Shown here: positions 17,964-27,113 of the stretch, one piece after another
Layout of the letters: each line of letters opens with the position of its first letter
Numbering within the stretch: position 1 is the first letter of the stretch
NCBI GenBank assembly: GCA_004298675.1
Contig: SCRI01000083.1
Location: 34,437 to 98,436 of the forward strand
Length of the DNA: 64,000 bases
Reading direction: 5' to 3'
From: a bacterium
GTDB lineage: Bacteria > Vulcanimicrobiota > Vulcanimicrobiia > Vulcanimicrobiales > SCRA01
The notes under the pieces: generated by a model
Seen by the model: only the letters and a program-made list of their open reading frames with translations
Told to the model about the DNA's origin: nothing
The model's database searches: none
Program-made: the position numbers and the translations under genes

Positions 17964-19616
17964 ATGACGCACGAGGTCTTCAACCAGCCGCCGCTGCTGG
18001 TGGATTACGACCTCTTCGGCGAGGACGCGGCGCTCGTCGAGGGCGTCGAGTGTTTCGACGCCGCCTGGGCCCGCGAGCCGCTGCATGAGTTGGGCTCCCT
18101 CGCCGGCACCGCGGAGGCCATACGCTGGGGCGAGGAGGCCAACGCCAATCCCCCGCTGCTGCGCACCCACGACCGCTTCGGGCACCGCATCGACGAGGTC
18201 GAGTTCCACCCCTCTTGGCACCGGCTCATGGACACGGCCGTCACGTATGGCCTGCACGCCTCGCCCTGGCGCGAGCCGCGCCCCGGTGCACACGTCGCGC
18301 GCGCCGCAGCTTTCGCCGTCTGGTCGCAGGTGGAGGCGGGCCACGGTTGCCCGATCTCGATGACGCACGCCGTGCTCCCGGCTTTGCGCGTGCAGCCCAG
18401 CCTCGCGGAGATCTGGGAGCCGCGCTTCACTTCTTTGAATTACGATCCCGGGCTGCGTGCGCCGCAAGAGAAGGAAGGCGCGCTGTGCGGGATGGCGCTG
18501 ACGGAGAAGCAAGGCGGCTCCGACGTACGTGCCAACACGACCGCGGCGCGGCCGGCGCAGCGCGGCGGCCCGGGTGCGGAGTATCGCCTCACCGGACACA
18601 AGTGGTTCTGTTCCGCGCCGATGTGCGACGCGTTCCTGGTGCTGGCGCAGGCCCCGGGCGGACTCGCCTGTTTTCTGCTGCCGCGCGTGCTGCCCGACGG
18701 CACGCTCAACGCCTTCCGCATCCAGCGGCTCAAAGACAAGATGGGCAATCGCTCCAACGCGTCGAGCGAGGTGGAGTTTGAGGACGCTGCGGCCTGGTTG
18801 ATCGGTGAGGAGGGGCGCGGCGTGCAGACGATCATCGAGATGATCAATCACACGCGCTTGGATTGCGCCATCGGCAGTACCGCCATCATGCGGCAAGCGG
18901 TGGCGCAGGCGGCTCATCACGCCGCGCACCGCTCCGCGTTTGGCAAGCGTTTGATCGAGCAGCCGCTGATGCGGGACGTCTTGGCCGACCTGGCGCTGGA
19001 GAGCGAGGCCGCGACGTGGCTGGTGCTGCGGCTAGCCGCAGCCTGCGACCGCGCCGCCGGCGACGTGCGCGAAGCTGCCTTCAAGCGTCTCGCCACCGCG
19101 GTGGGCAAGTACTGGATCTGCAAGCGTGCACCGGGCCATGTCTACGAAGCGTTGGAGTGCCTGGGCGGCAACGGCTACGTGGAGGAGTCGATCCTCCCGC
19201 GCCTCTACCGCGAAGCTCCGGTGAACGCGGTCTGGGAAGGCTCCGGGAACGTGATCGCACTCGACGTGTTGCGCGCGCTGAGCAGGGAGCCGCAGACGTT
19301 GGAGGCTTTCTTGGCGGAGCTGCGCGAGGCTAGCGGCGCCAATAGCTGCCTGGATGCGGCGATCACCCATCTCGAGCGCGAGCTGACGAACCGCCACGAC
19401 CCGCAGACGCGTGCGCGGCGGATCGTCGAGCAGATGGCGTTGACACTCCAAGCCTCGCTGCTGGTGCGCTTCGCACCGGCGGCCGTGGCCGACGCCTTCT
19501 GCGCTAGCCGGCTAGGCGGTGACTGGGGGCATACGTACGGCACGCTGCCCCACGGCTTGGGCTACGAGACCATTCTCGAACGGGCGCGTCCTCGCGTCAG
19601 CTCACGACCAAGTTGA
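17964..19616 (+). CDS. Acyl-CoA dehydrogenase, AidB-like
   Basis: 550 residues, close to E. coli AidB (541). The N-terminus FNQPPLLVDYDLFGEDAALVEGV and the loop GMALTEKQGGSDVRANTT are typical of the AidB/isovaleryl-CoA-dehydrogenase-like subgroup, which binds FAD and DNA in E. coli and is linked to the adaptive response to alkylation. YEALECLGGNGYVEES matches the C-terminal FAD/substrate helix. The ATG at 17964 is chosen at the family N-terminus. Its 3' end overlaps the convergent leuS by 20 bp. Confidence 0.88.
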   Translation: MTHEVFNQPPLLVDYDLFGEDAALVEGVECFDAAWAREPLHELGSLAGTAEAIRWGEEANANPPLLRTHDRFGHRIDEVEFHPSWHRLMDTAVTYGLHASPWREPRPGAHVARAAAFAVWSQVEAGHGCPISMTHAVLPALRVQPSLAEIWEPRFTSLNYDPGLRAPQEKEGALCGMALTEKQGGSDVRANTTAARPAQRGGPGAEYRLTGHKWFCSAPMCDAFLVLAQAPGGLACFLLPRVLPDGTLNAFRIQRLKDKMGNRSNASSEVEFEDAAAWLIGEEGRGVQTIIEMINHTRLDCAIGSTAIMRQAVAQAAHHAAHRSAFGKRLIEQPLMRDVLADLALESEAATWLVLRLAAACDRAAGDVREAAFKRLATAVGKYWICKRAPGHVYEALECLGGNGYVEESILPRLYREAPVNAVWEGSGNVIALDVLRALSREPQTLEAFLAELREASGANSCLDAAITHLERELTNRHDPQTRARRIVEQMALTLQASLLVRFAPAAVADAFCASRLGGDWGHTYGTLPHGLGYETILERARPRVSSRPS

Positions 19617-22086
19617 GCAGCTTATCCGGCACGTAGACGCGCTTACGCAGCGTCTTACCGTCGATCTGCGTTTGCACCGCGGGCTCCTGGAGCGCCAGCG
19701 CCGCCACGTCCTCCTCGCCGGTGCGCGGCGGGACCTGGAGCCGTGCGCGCACCTTGCCGTTGACTTGCACCACCACCGTCACCTCGTCTAGCGCCAGCAC
19801 GCCAGCGTTGGGCTGTGGAAACGTCTGCAGATGGATGCTCTCCTCGCCGCCCATGCGCTCCCAGAGCTCCTCGGCGATGTGCGGGGCGAACGGCGCCAAA
19901 GCCAGCAGGGTGCCGCGCAAAGCCTGTAAGTAGACGACGTTCTTCTCGCCGCCGGGCGTGCGCGAGAGTTCGGTGAGCGCATTCAGCACCTCATCGAGTC
20001 TGGCGATGGTCGTATTGAAGTGGAAGCGGCGCGTGTTGGCTTCGTCCAGCGCGCTCTTGTATGCGAGGTGGAGCGCCCGCAGCAGCGATTTCTCCTGCGG
20101 CGTGGCCGTGGCGGGGAGCGGGTCCACCGGCAGTTCGCGCAGGCGCGGCGCCGCTGCGTCGGCTAGGCGCCAGAGCCGGTTCAGGAAGCGCACGCGCCCT
20201 TGGATGCCGGTATCGGTCCAGTCGGTGACGTCCTCTGGCGGCCCCGCCGCAAGCAGAAAGAGACGCATCGCGTCGACGCCGTGCTGCTCGACGGTGGCGT
20301 CGATGCCCACGACGTTGCCGCGGCTCTTCGACATCTTCTCGCCGCCGTAGATCAGCGTGCCTTGGTTGAACAGGCGCGTGAACGGCTCGTCGCCTTCCAC
20401 CAACCCCATGTCGCGGCAGACGCGGTAGAAGAAGCGCGCGTAGAGCAGATGCAGCACGGCATGCTCGGCGCCGCCGATGTACTGATCCACCGGCATCCAA
20501 TGCTGGGCCAGCGCCGTGGAGAAGGGTTCCCGGTCGTTGTGCGGATCGAGGTAGCGCAGAAAATACCACGAGGAATCCATGAACGTGTCCATGGTGTCGC
20601 TCTCACGGCGTGCCGGACCGCCGCAGACGGGACACGTAGCGCGCATGAAGTTCTCGTCGCGCGCCAGCGGCGAGCCCTCGCCGGTGATCGGAATGTTCGT
20701 GGGCAGCAGCACGGGCAGCTCAGCGTACGGCACCGGCTGCTCGCCGTGCGTCTCGCAGTAGACGATCGGAATCGGCGTGCCCCAGTAACGCTGACGCGAG
20801 AGCAGCCAGTCACGGAAGCGGTAGTTGACGGTCCACTCGCCCACGCCCAACTGCGTCAGGCGATCGCCCACGGCTCGCAGTCCGCGCTTGGAGGCCATGC
20901 CGGTAAAATCGCCGCTGGCGATCATGCGCCCCTCGCTCACGTACGCCTCGTGCAGAGTCTCGGGCTCGGTCGTGCCGGGAGGCAGGATGACCTGAACGAT
21001 CGGTAGTGCGTGCTTGCGCGCGAACTCGAAATCGCGCTCGTCGTGTGCGGGAACGCCCATGACGGCGCCGGTGCCGTACTCCGCCAGCACGTAGTTGGTG
21101 ACCCAAATCGGCACGCGCTCGTGTGACAACGGATTCACTGCATAGATTCCGGTGAAGACGCCGTCCTTCTCCATGAGTGAGGTGCGCTCGAGTTCGCTCT
21201 TGTTCTTCACGCCTTGGATGAAGCGCTCGATCTCGCCGGAGCGTTTGCTGATCTCCAGCAGTTTCGCCACCACCGGATGCTCGGCGGCGATGGCCAAGAA
21301 CGTCACGCCGAACGTGGTGTCGGGGCGCGTGGTGAAGACGCGAATATGCTGGCCTAGACGCTCGATTTCAAACGAGAAGGTGACGCCCTGGCTGCGTCCG
21401 ATCCAGTTGCGCTGCATGGTCTTGATGCGCTCGGGCCAGCCGGGGAGATCGTCCAGCCCGTTCAGCAACTCGTCGGCATAGGCCGTGATCTTCAGGAACC
21501 ACTGCGAGAGGTTGCGGCGCTCGACGGGGCTGCCGCAGCGCCAGCAGACGCCGCCTTCGGCCTGCTCGTTGGCGAGCACGGTCTGGTCCTTGGGGCACCA
21601 GTTCACGGGCGCCTCGCGCTTGTAGGCCAGGCCACGCTCGTACATCTTCAGGAAGAACCACTGATTCCAGCGGTAGTACTCGGGCTCGCAGCTGGCGATC
21701 TCGCGCGACCAGTCGTACGACGTCCCCAGCAGCCGGAGCTGGCGCTCCATGTTGGCGATGTTCTGGTGCGTCCACTGGGAGGGGTCGATGCCGCGCTGGA
21801 TGGCGGCGTTCTCCGCCGGAAGACCGAAGGCGTCCCAACCCATCGGGTGCACGACGTTGTAGCCCTGCATGCGCATCATGCGCGCCACGGCGTCGCCGAG
21901 GGTGTAATTCTTGGCATGACCGACGTGCAGATCCCCGGACGGGTACGGCAGCATTTCGAGCGTGTAGTACTTGGGCTTGGGCGAGTCGTCGGACGCGCGA
22001 TAGAGCGCGCGTTCCTCCCATTGCCGCTGCCAGCGCCGCTCGGTGGATGCGTGATCGTACGTTTGGGGAGGAGTCGTCTCGGTCAT
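19597..22086 (-). CDS. leuS: Leucyl-tRNA synthetase
   Basis: 829-residue class I synthetase that charges tRNA-Leu. The HIGH motif is H54-V-G-H57 in PYPSGDLHVGHAKNYT, and KMSKS is at 584-588 in EKMSKSRGN. A full CP1 editing domain is present (TTRPDTTFGVTF and GTGAVMGVPAHDERDFEFA), so misacylated tRNA can be hydrolysed. Zinc-type Cys pairs occur in CWRCGSP and CPVCGGPA. The ATG at 22086 starts at the family N-terminus; an in-frame TTG at 22116 is less likely. Divergent from comEA. Confidence 0.97.
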   Translation of the reverse strand: MTETTPPQTYDHASTERRWQRQWEERALYRASDDSPKPKYYTLEMLPYPSGDLHVGHAKNYTLGDAVARMMRMQGYNVVHPMGWDAFGLPAENAAIQRGIDPSQWTHQNIANMERQLRLLGTSYDWSREIASCEPEYYRWNQWFFLKMYERGLAYKREAPVNWCPKDQTVLANEQAEGGVCWRCGSPVERRNLSQWFLKITAYADELLNGLDDLPGWPERIKTMQRNWIGRSQGVTFSFEIERLGQHIRVFTTRPDTTFGVTFLAIAAEHPVVAKLLEISKRSGEIERFIQGVKNKSELERTSLMEKDGVFTGIYAVNPLSHERVPIWVTNYVLAEYGTGAVMGVPAHDERDFEFARKHALPIVQVILPPGTTEPETLHEAYVSEGRMIASGDFTGMASKRGLRAVGDRLTQLGVGEWTVNYRFRDWLLSRQRYWGTPIPIVYCETHGEQPVPYAELPVLLPTNIPITGEGSPLARDENFMRATCPVCGGPARRESDTMDTFMDSSWYFLRYLDPHNDREPFSTALAQHWMPVDQYIGGAEHAVLHLLYARFFYRVCRDMGLVEGDEPFTRLFNQGTLIYGGEKMSKSRGNVVGIDATVEQHGVDAMRLFLLAAGPPEDVTDWTDTGIQGRVRFLNRLWRLADAAAPRLRELPVDPLPATATPQEKSLLRALHLAYKSALDEANTRRFHFNTTIARLDEVLNALTELSRTPGGEKNVVYLQALRGTLLALAPFAPHIAEELWERMGGEESIHLQTFPQPNAGVLALDEVTVVVQVNGKVRARLQVPPRTGEEDVAALALQEPAVQTQIDGKTLRKRVYVPDKLLNLVVS

Positions 22087-22156
22087 AGCAGGCCCGTTTC
22101 GCCTCCGGAGCCTCAAGTGCTTTCCAGCGGCCGGTGCGCACGCAGAGGAGAGGCGT

Positions 22157-22765
22157 ATGCGCTCGTTTTCGCCCGTGCTGCTGCGCCTTGCCGGCGCGCT
22201 GATCTTGCTGCCCGCCGTCGTGGCCGCGGCGCGCTTCGGTCTGGCGTGGCAGGCTGCGCCGTCCCCGCCGCCGTCCGTCCACGCGGCGGCGCGCGCCGCC
22301 TCAACCCCGGCGGCGCTGGCAGTCGTCTACGTGGCGGGCGCGGTGGCTCGTCCGGGGCTGGTGAGCCTGCCGGCGGGAGCGCGTGTGGCCGTCGCGGTAG
22401 CGCGCGCGGTGCCGCTTGCGCAGAGCGATCTGGTGGCGGTCAATCTCGCCGCGCGGGTCGCGGACGGTGAGGAGATCGTCGTCCCCGTCCGCGGCGCCGT
22501 GGCGAGCCGCGTACCGGGCGCCACCGCGCGCGTCTCACACCGGCGTGTGGCGCGCCCGAGCGCTCCGCCTGCGCAACCGCTCTCGCTCAATGCAGCCGAT
22601 GCGCAAGCGCTCGCCGCGGTTCCCGGCATCGGAGCGCGCACGGCCGCGCGCATCGTTGCGTATCGCGAGACCTACGGCCCCTTTGCCGCCGTTGACGACC
22701 TGCTCGACGTCGCCGGGATCACCGAACGCTCGCTTGCGCGGGCGGCGCCGTACCTGCGTCCGTGA
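22157..22765 (+). CDS. comEA: ComEA family DNA-binding competence protein
   Basis: 202 residues: an N-terminal membrane anchor (LAGALILLPAVVAAARF), an SLBB-like domain (VVYVAGAVARPGLVSLPAGARV), a linker, and a C-terminal helix-hairpin-helix (LNAADAQALAAVPGIGARTA ... AYRETYGPFAAVDDLLDV). ComEA binds incoming double-stranded DNA outside the membrane and hands it to ComEC. The two competence genes are not adjacent here. A GTG overlapping the TGA stop could couple translation to the acyl-CoA ligase gene downstream. Confidence 0.9.
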   Translation: MRSFSPVLLRLAGALILLPAVVAAARFGLAWQAAPSPPPSVHAAARAASTPAALAVVYVAGAVARPGLVSLPAGARVAVAVARAVPLAQSDLVAVNLAARVADGEEIVVPVRGAVASRVPGATARVSHRRVARPSAPPAQPLSLNAADAQALAAVPGIGARTAARIVAYRETYGPFAAVDDLLDVAGITERSLARAAPYLRP

Positions 22766-22812
22766 CACGTTTTATAAAATGTCCGGCGCCGCCGCTCCGA
22801 GAAATCGGTGCC

Positions 22813-24630
22813 ATGGCTACCTCCACGAGCTTCGCGGCGGGGGCGGAGACGCGCTCCCTTCCGGAGTTGCTGTTACCGGCGTTGCGCGCCGATCTCCCCG
22901 ATCTGCTGTGCGAGCGCACGCAGCGCGGCGGCCCGTACCGCCGCTTGAGCTCGCGAGAGGTGCTGAGCCGTGCCCAGCGCGTCGCCTTGGGGCTGCGCGA
23001 ATTGGGGCTGAAGGCGGGGGATCGCGTCGCGCTGCTTTCGCCCAATTGCATCGACTGGATCGTCGCCGACTTGGGCACCCAGCTCGCCGGAATGGTGACG
23101 GTGCCGATCTTCGCCACGCAGGCCGCCGATCAAGTCGCCTACATCTTGCGCCACGCGCAGGCGCGCGTGCTCTTCCTGCATGATCAGGGGCAGCGCACGC
23201 AGCTATTGGAGGCGGGAGCAGAGCTTCCGGAAACCTTCATCTTCGGCGGCGCGGGGGCGGAGGGCATGGCGGCGCTGGAGGCGCGCGGCGAGCAGCGCGC
23301 GGCGGCCGCTCCCGAGGAGTTGCTGCATCTGGGCGAAGGCATCCCCGGCGACGCCCTCTGTACGCTGATCTATACCTCGGGAACGACGGGCGATCCCAAG
23401 GGCGTGATGCTCACGCACAGCAACTTCACCAGCAACGTGGTCGACGCGTTCGTAGCCGGAATGAGCGGCCTGCGCGCGCGCGACGTGGTGCTCTCAGTGC
23501 TGCCGGTCGCGCATATTTACGAGCGCATGATCACCTACGGCTACCTCTACATTCAGTGCTCCACGTACATCTGTCATAGCCCCGACGAGTTGCTCGACGA
23601 TTTGCGCGCGGTGCGCCCCAAAGTCATGACCGCCGTTCCACGCCTCTTCGAGCGCATGCTCTCGGGGATCGTCGGCAAGGCCCGCGAGGACGGCGGCCTC
23701 AAGGCGCGCCTGGTGCCCTGGGCTCTGGCCGTCGGCCGCGAGCGCATGCGCGTAACCCTGGTGGAAGGCCGCCGGCCGCCGCTTGGGCTGGCACTGGCGT
23801 TCGCCGTGGCGCGGACCTTGGTGTTGAAGCGGATTCCGCCGCTGATGGGGCTAGATCGCCTCCACTTTTTCGTCTCGGGCAGCGCGCCGCTGCACCTCGA
23901 CACCACGCTCACCTTCGCGGGGCTGGGACTGGAGATTCTGCAGGGTTACGGACTCACCGAGACCTCGCCGGTGGTCACCGTCAACCCGCTGGGAGAGAAT
24001 CGGCTGGGCAGCGTGGGGCGCGTCATTCCGCACGTCGAGGTCAAGATCGCGCCGGACGGCGAGATCCTCGTGCGCGGCGCCAACGTGATGAAGGGCTACT
24101 ATCTCAACGACGCCGCCAACGCGGCGGCGTTTGAGGACGGCTGGTTCCGCACCGGCGACATCGGTCGCTTCGACGACGACGGCTACCTTTACGTCACGGA
24201 CCGCAAGAAGGAGCTGCTGAAGACCTCCGGCGGCAAGTATCTCTCGCCCGCCCGCATCGAGACCGCGCTCAAACGCTCCATCTACATCGCGCAGGTGATG
24301 GTGGTTGGCGAGGGGCGGCCCCATCCCGCGGCACTCATCGCGCCGGATTGGAAGCTGGTGCGCGAGCATCTCGGCGTTCCACCGCGCACGCGGACCGAGG
24401 ACCTCGCCCGTGACGAGCGCGTGGTGCGCTTGTTCGCACACGAAGTGCACGAACAGAGCGAAGGGCTCTCGCCGTTCGAGCAGATTCGCCGTTTCGCGGT
24501 GCTGCCGCGTGAGCTGACCGTTGAGACGGGGGAGCTCTCGCCGACGCTCAAGCTCAAGCGGCGTATCATCGAAAAGCGCTACGCGGAGCTGGTCGAGCGC
24601 GTCTACGCGGAGGCGGTACCTACGGAGTAG
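22813..24630 (+). CDS. Long-chain acyl-CoA ligase (AMP-forming)
   Basis: 605-residue adenylate-forming enzyme that activates fatty acids to acyl-CoA via acyl-AMP. The P-loop-like motif is YTSGTTGDPKGVMLTH at 187 onward, GYGLTETSPVVTVN is the adenylate-binding motif, and FRTGDIGRFDDDGYLYVTDRKKELLKTSGGKYLSP (landmarks TGD and RKKE) covers the hinge and C-terminal lysine loop. It resembles FadD15/FAA1-type ligases. An in-frame GTG at 22762 overlapping the comEA stop would extend it by 17 residues. The 3' end overlaps the convergent marR gene by 28 bp. It feeds the beta-oxidation operon next door. Confidence 0.92.
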   Translation: MATSTSFAAGAETRSLPELLLPALRADLPDLLCERTQRGGPYRRLSSREVLSRAQRVALGLRELGLKAGDRVALLSPNCIDWIVADLGTQLAGMVTVPIFATQAADQVAYILRHAQARVLFLHDQGQRTQLLEAGAELPETFIFGGAGAEGMAALEARGEQRAAAAPEELLHLGEGIPGDALCTLIYTSGTTGDPKGVMLTHSNFTSNVVDAFVAGMSGLRARDVVLSVLPVAHIYERMITYGYLYIQCSTYICHSPDELLDDLRAVRPKVMTAVPRLFERMLSGIVGKAREDGGLKARLVPWALAVGRERMRVTLVEGRRPPLGLALAFAVARTLVLKRIPPLMGLDRLHFFVSGSAPLHLDTTLTFAGLGLEILQGYGLTETSPVVTVNPLGENRLGSVGRVIPHVEVKIAPDGEILVRGANVMKGYYLNDAANAAAFEDGWFRTGDIGRFDDDGYLYVTDRKKELLKTSGGKYLSPARIETALKRSIYIAQVMVVGEGRPHPAALIAPDWKLVREHLGVPPRTRTEDLARDERVVRLFAHEVHEQSEGLSPFEQIRRFAVLPRELTVETGELSPTLKLKRRIIEKRYAELVERVYAEAVPTE

Positions 24631-25079
24631 GGCTCGCCCTGCCCGAGGTCGAGCGCTGCATGCAGCGCTCCGGCGGCGTGCTCGATGACCGCGCGGCGCT
24701 CCGCGCCGCCGGCTCCGATCAGATGGCTCAGCGCGCGCTCGATGCGCATCGCGCGATCGGCCAAGAGCAGGCGCCCTGTCGGGGTCAGGGTCAGGCCTGC
24801 GGCGCGGCCGCGGCCTTGCCCGGGCTCGCGTGCAACGACGCCCTTGCCGGTCAAGCGCTTCACGATGGCGCTAGCAGCGTTGGGGCTCAAGCCCGTGCGT
24901 GCCGCCAGCTCCGCAGTGAGCGTCGCGCCGGCCGCGATCTGCTCCATGACGGCCAACTGGGTCACGGAGACACGCGGCTCGAGGTGCTCCAACTGATCGG
25001 CAAGGAAGGACGAGAGACGGGAAACCAAGGCAGCGAGCGATGGATAATCGCCCGCTGGGGGAACCATGGCGGGGGACAT
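24603..25079 (-). CDS. MarR family transcriptional regulator
   Basis: 158 residues with a winged helix: QLAVMEQIAAGATLTAELAA, RTGLSPNAASAIVKRLTGKG (recognition helix) and the wing VVAREPGQGRGRAAGLTLTP. It is divergent from the fatty-acid degradation operon and convergent with the acyl-CoA ligase gene, so it probably controls both acyl-CoA metabolism and itself through the palindrome at 25180-25195. Start codon may be the ATG at 25079 or at 25067; neither has a strong ribosome site. Confidence 0.88.
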   Translation of the reverse strand: MSPAMVPPAGDYPSLAALVSRLSSFLADQLEHLEPRVSVTQLAVMEQIAAGATLTAELAARTGLSPNAASAIVKRLTGKGVVAREPGQGRGRAAGLTLTPTGRLLLADRAMRIERALSHLIGAGGAERRAVIEHAAGALHAALDLGQGEPYSVGTASA

Positions 25080-25179
25080 ACCCCTAGCCTAACGGGCTCC
25101 GCTCCGGGTACGAAATGAGTGCGGTCACAGCGGCTCTTGACGAGCGGTCTGACCGGCGCTAGTATGTTACGTGAGGCTA

Positions 25180-25195
25180 TTGATAATTTTATCAA
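25180..25195. promoter_or_regulatory. Perfect palindrome, probable MarR operator
   Basis: TTGATAA-TT-TTATCAA is a perfect 7 bp inverted repeat with a 2 bp centre, conspicuously AT-rich for this genome. It lies between the divergent marR gene and the acyl-CoA dehydrogenase start, 97 bp before the latter. Size, symmetry and place fit a MarR dimer site. No second copy was noticed in the window. Confidence 0.7.
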
Positions 25196-25291
25196 CATGT
25201 GGACTTCGCCCGCCGCGCCGCGCTTTGCATGCCGGCGCGAGTTTACCGTTCCGCCGCGTCATGCCAAGGAACGCGAGAGAGTGTGGAGATC

Positions 25292-27112
25292 ATGAGCACG
25301 TACCAAGCACCCCTACGAGACATGCAATTCGTCCTGCGCGAGCTCGCAGGCGCCGAGGACGTCGCCAAACTGCCCGGCTGTGAGGAGACGCTGGACGTCC
25401 TCGACTCGATCCTCGAAGAGGCCGCCGCGTTTGCCACGGGCGTGCTCGATCCGCTCAACGTGAAGGCCGACCGCGAAGGCTGCACGTGGAAGGACGGCGA
25501 GGTCACCACCCCCACGGGTTTCAAGGATGCGTACCGGCAGTTCGCGCAGGCGGGCTGGATCGGTCTCCCCGTTCCCGCCGAGTACGGCGGTCAGGGTCTG
25601 CCCTCGCTGCTGCTGGGGCCCACGCTCGAGATGTGGAACGGCGCCAACGTAGGATTTGCCAACGGTCCGCTGCTCAATCAAGGCGCGATCGAGGCGATCG
25701 AGCTGGTCGGTTCCGAGGAGCAGAAGCAGCGCTACATTCCTAAGCTGGTCTCCGGCGATTGGACCGGCACGATGTGCCTGACGGAGCCGCAGGCGGGCTC
25801 CGATCTCGCGCAAGTGCGAAGCAAAGCCGTGCCGGAGGGCGATCACTACCGTATCAGCGGGCAGAAGATCTTCATCACGTTCGGCGAGCACGACATGGCG
25901 AAGAACATCGTGCACTTGGTGCTGGCCCGCTTGCCCGATGCGCCTGAGGGCACCAAGGGTATCTCGCTCTTCATCGTGCCCAAGTTCTTGGTGAACGCGG
26001 ACGGTACGCTGGGTGAGCATAACGACATCTACTGCGCCGGCATCGAGCACAAGCTCGGCATCAACGGCAATCCCACCTGCACGATGAACTACGGCGAGAA
26101 GTCCGGTGCGATCGGCTATCTCGTGGGCGAGCCGAATCGCGGCCTCGAGTACATGTTCATCATGATGAATGCAGCGCGTTTCAGCGTTGGCGTGCAGGGC
26201 CTGGCTATTGCCGACCGCGCCTATCAAAGTGCGCTGGCGTATGCCAAGGAACGCGTGCAGAGCCGCGACGTGGCGGCGCGCTCGCCGCAGCCGCAGCCCA
26301 TCATCAAACACCCTGACGTGCGCCGCATGCTGATGTGGATGAAGTCCCAGCTCGAGGCGATGCGCGCGCTTTCGTACGTGACCGCGATGTCGCTGGATTT
26401 CGCCCACCGCCACCCCGACGAGAAGGTGCGCCGCGAGCACAAGGCCTTCGTCGAGCTGATGATTCCGGTGGTCAAGGGCTGGTGCACCGAGACCGCCGTC
26501 GACCTCTGCTCGACCGCGGTGCAGGTGTTCGGCGGGATGGGCTACATCGAGGAGACGGGCATCGCGCAGCAGTACCGCGACGTTCGCATCACCACGATCT
26601 ACGAAGGCAGCACCGGTATCCAGGCGCTGGATCTGGTGGGCCGCAAGCTGATCCGCGATATGGGCTCCACCGCCACGGCCGTCGTCACCAAGATGAAGAA
26701 GTTCGCCAAGGAACTGCAAGGCGACGACAACGCCGACGTCAAGGCGATCGGGGCGGCCTTTGCGCGCGGTGTCGAAACGCTGGCCGATACGTCGCAGTGG
26801 ATCGGCATGAACGCCATGGGCGACCTGCACACGGCCTTCGCCTGCTCGGTCCCGTACCTGAAGCTCTGGGGCGTGGTGGCAGGCGGTTGGCAGATGGCGC
26901 GTGCGGCGCAGATCGCGGCTCGCAAGATCGCCGCCGGCGATCGCGAGGCCGACTTCTACCAGGCCAAGCTCGCCACGGCACGCTTTTACGCGACCAACGT
27001 GATGAGCCAAGACGCGTGGCTGCAGCGTCAGATCAAGGAGAGCTCGGCCGACGTGATGACGCTCTCCGAAGGGCAGTTCGAGTTGGACCGTAAGCCCACG
27101 GTGGTGGCATAA
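25292..27112 (+). CDS. Acyl-CoA dehydrogenase (large, FadE-like)
   Basis: 606-residue flavoprotein that makes the 2,3-double bond in acyl-CoA. GLPVPAEYGGQGLPSLL, MCLTEPQAGSDLAQVRSKA and GISLFIVPKFLVN mark the N-terminal and middle domains, and VQVFGGMGYIEETGIAQQYRD with ITTIYEGSTGIQALDL mark the FAD-binding C-terminal helical domain, followed by the extra C-terminal domain of the 600-residue acyl-CoA dehydrogenases. The ATG at 25292 has GGAG five bases upstream. First gene of the operon with fadB-like and thiolase genes; the next gene starts 2 bp after its stop. Confidence 0.93.
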   Translation: MSTYQAPLRDMQFVLRELAGAEDVAKLPGCEETLDVLDSILEEAAAFATGVLDPLNVKADREGCTWKDGEVTTPTGFKDAYRQFAQAGWIGLPVPAEYGGQGLPSLLLGPTLEMWNGANVGFANGPLLNQGAIEAIELVGSEEQKQRYIPKLVSGDWTGTMCLTEPQAGSDLAQVRSKAVPEGDHYRISGQKIFITFGEHDMAKNIVHLVLARLPDAPEGTKGISLFIVPKFLVNADGTLGEHNDIYCAGIEHKLGINGNPTCTMNYGEKSGAIGYLVGEPNRGLEYMFIMMNAARFSVGVQGLAIADRAYQSALAYAKERVQSRDVAARSPQPQPIIKHPDVRRMLMWMKSQLEAMRALSYVTAMSLDFAHRHPDEKVRREHKAFVELMIPVVKGWCTETAVDLCSTAVQVFGGMGYIEETGIAQQYRDVRITTIYEGSTGIQALDLVGRKLIRDMGSTATAVVTKMKKFAKELQGDDNADVKAIGAAFARGVETLADTSQWIGMNAMGDLHTAFACSVPYLKLWGVVAGGWQMARAAQIAARKIAAGDREADFYQAKLATARFYATNVMSQDAWLQRQIKESSADVMTLSEGQFELDRKPTVVA

Positions 27113-27113
27113 G

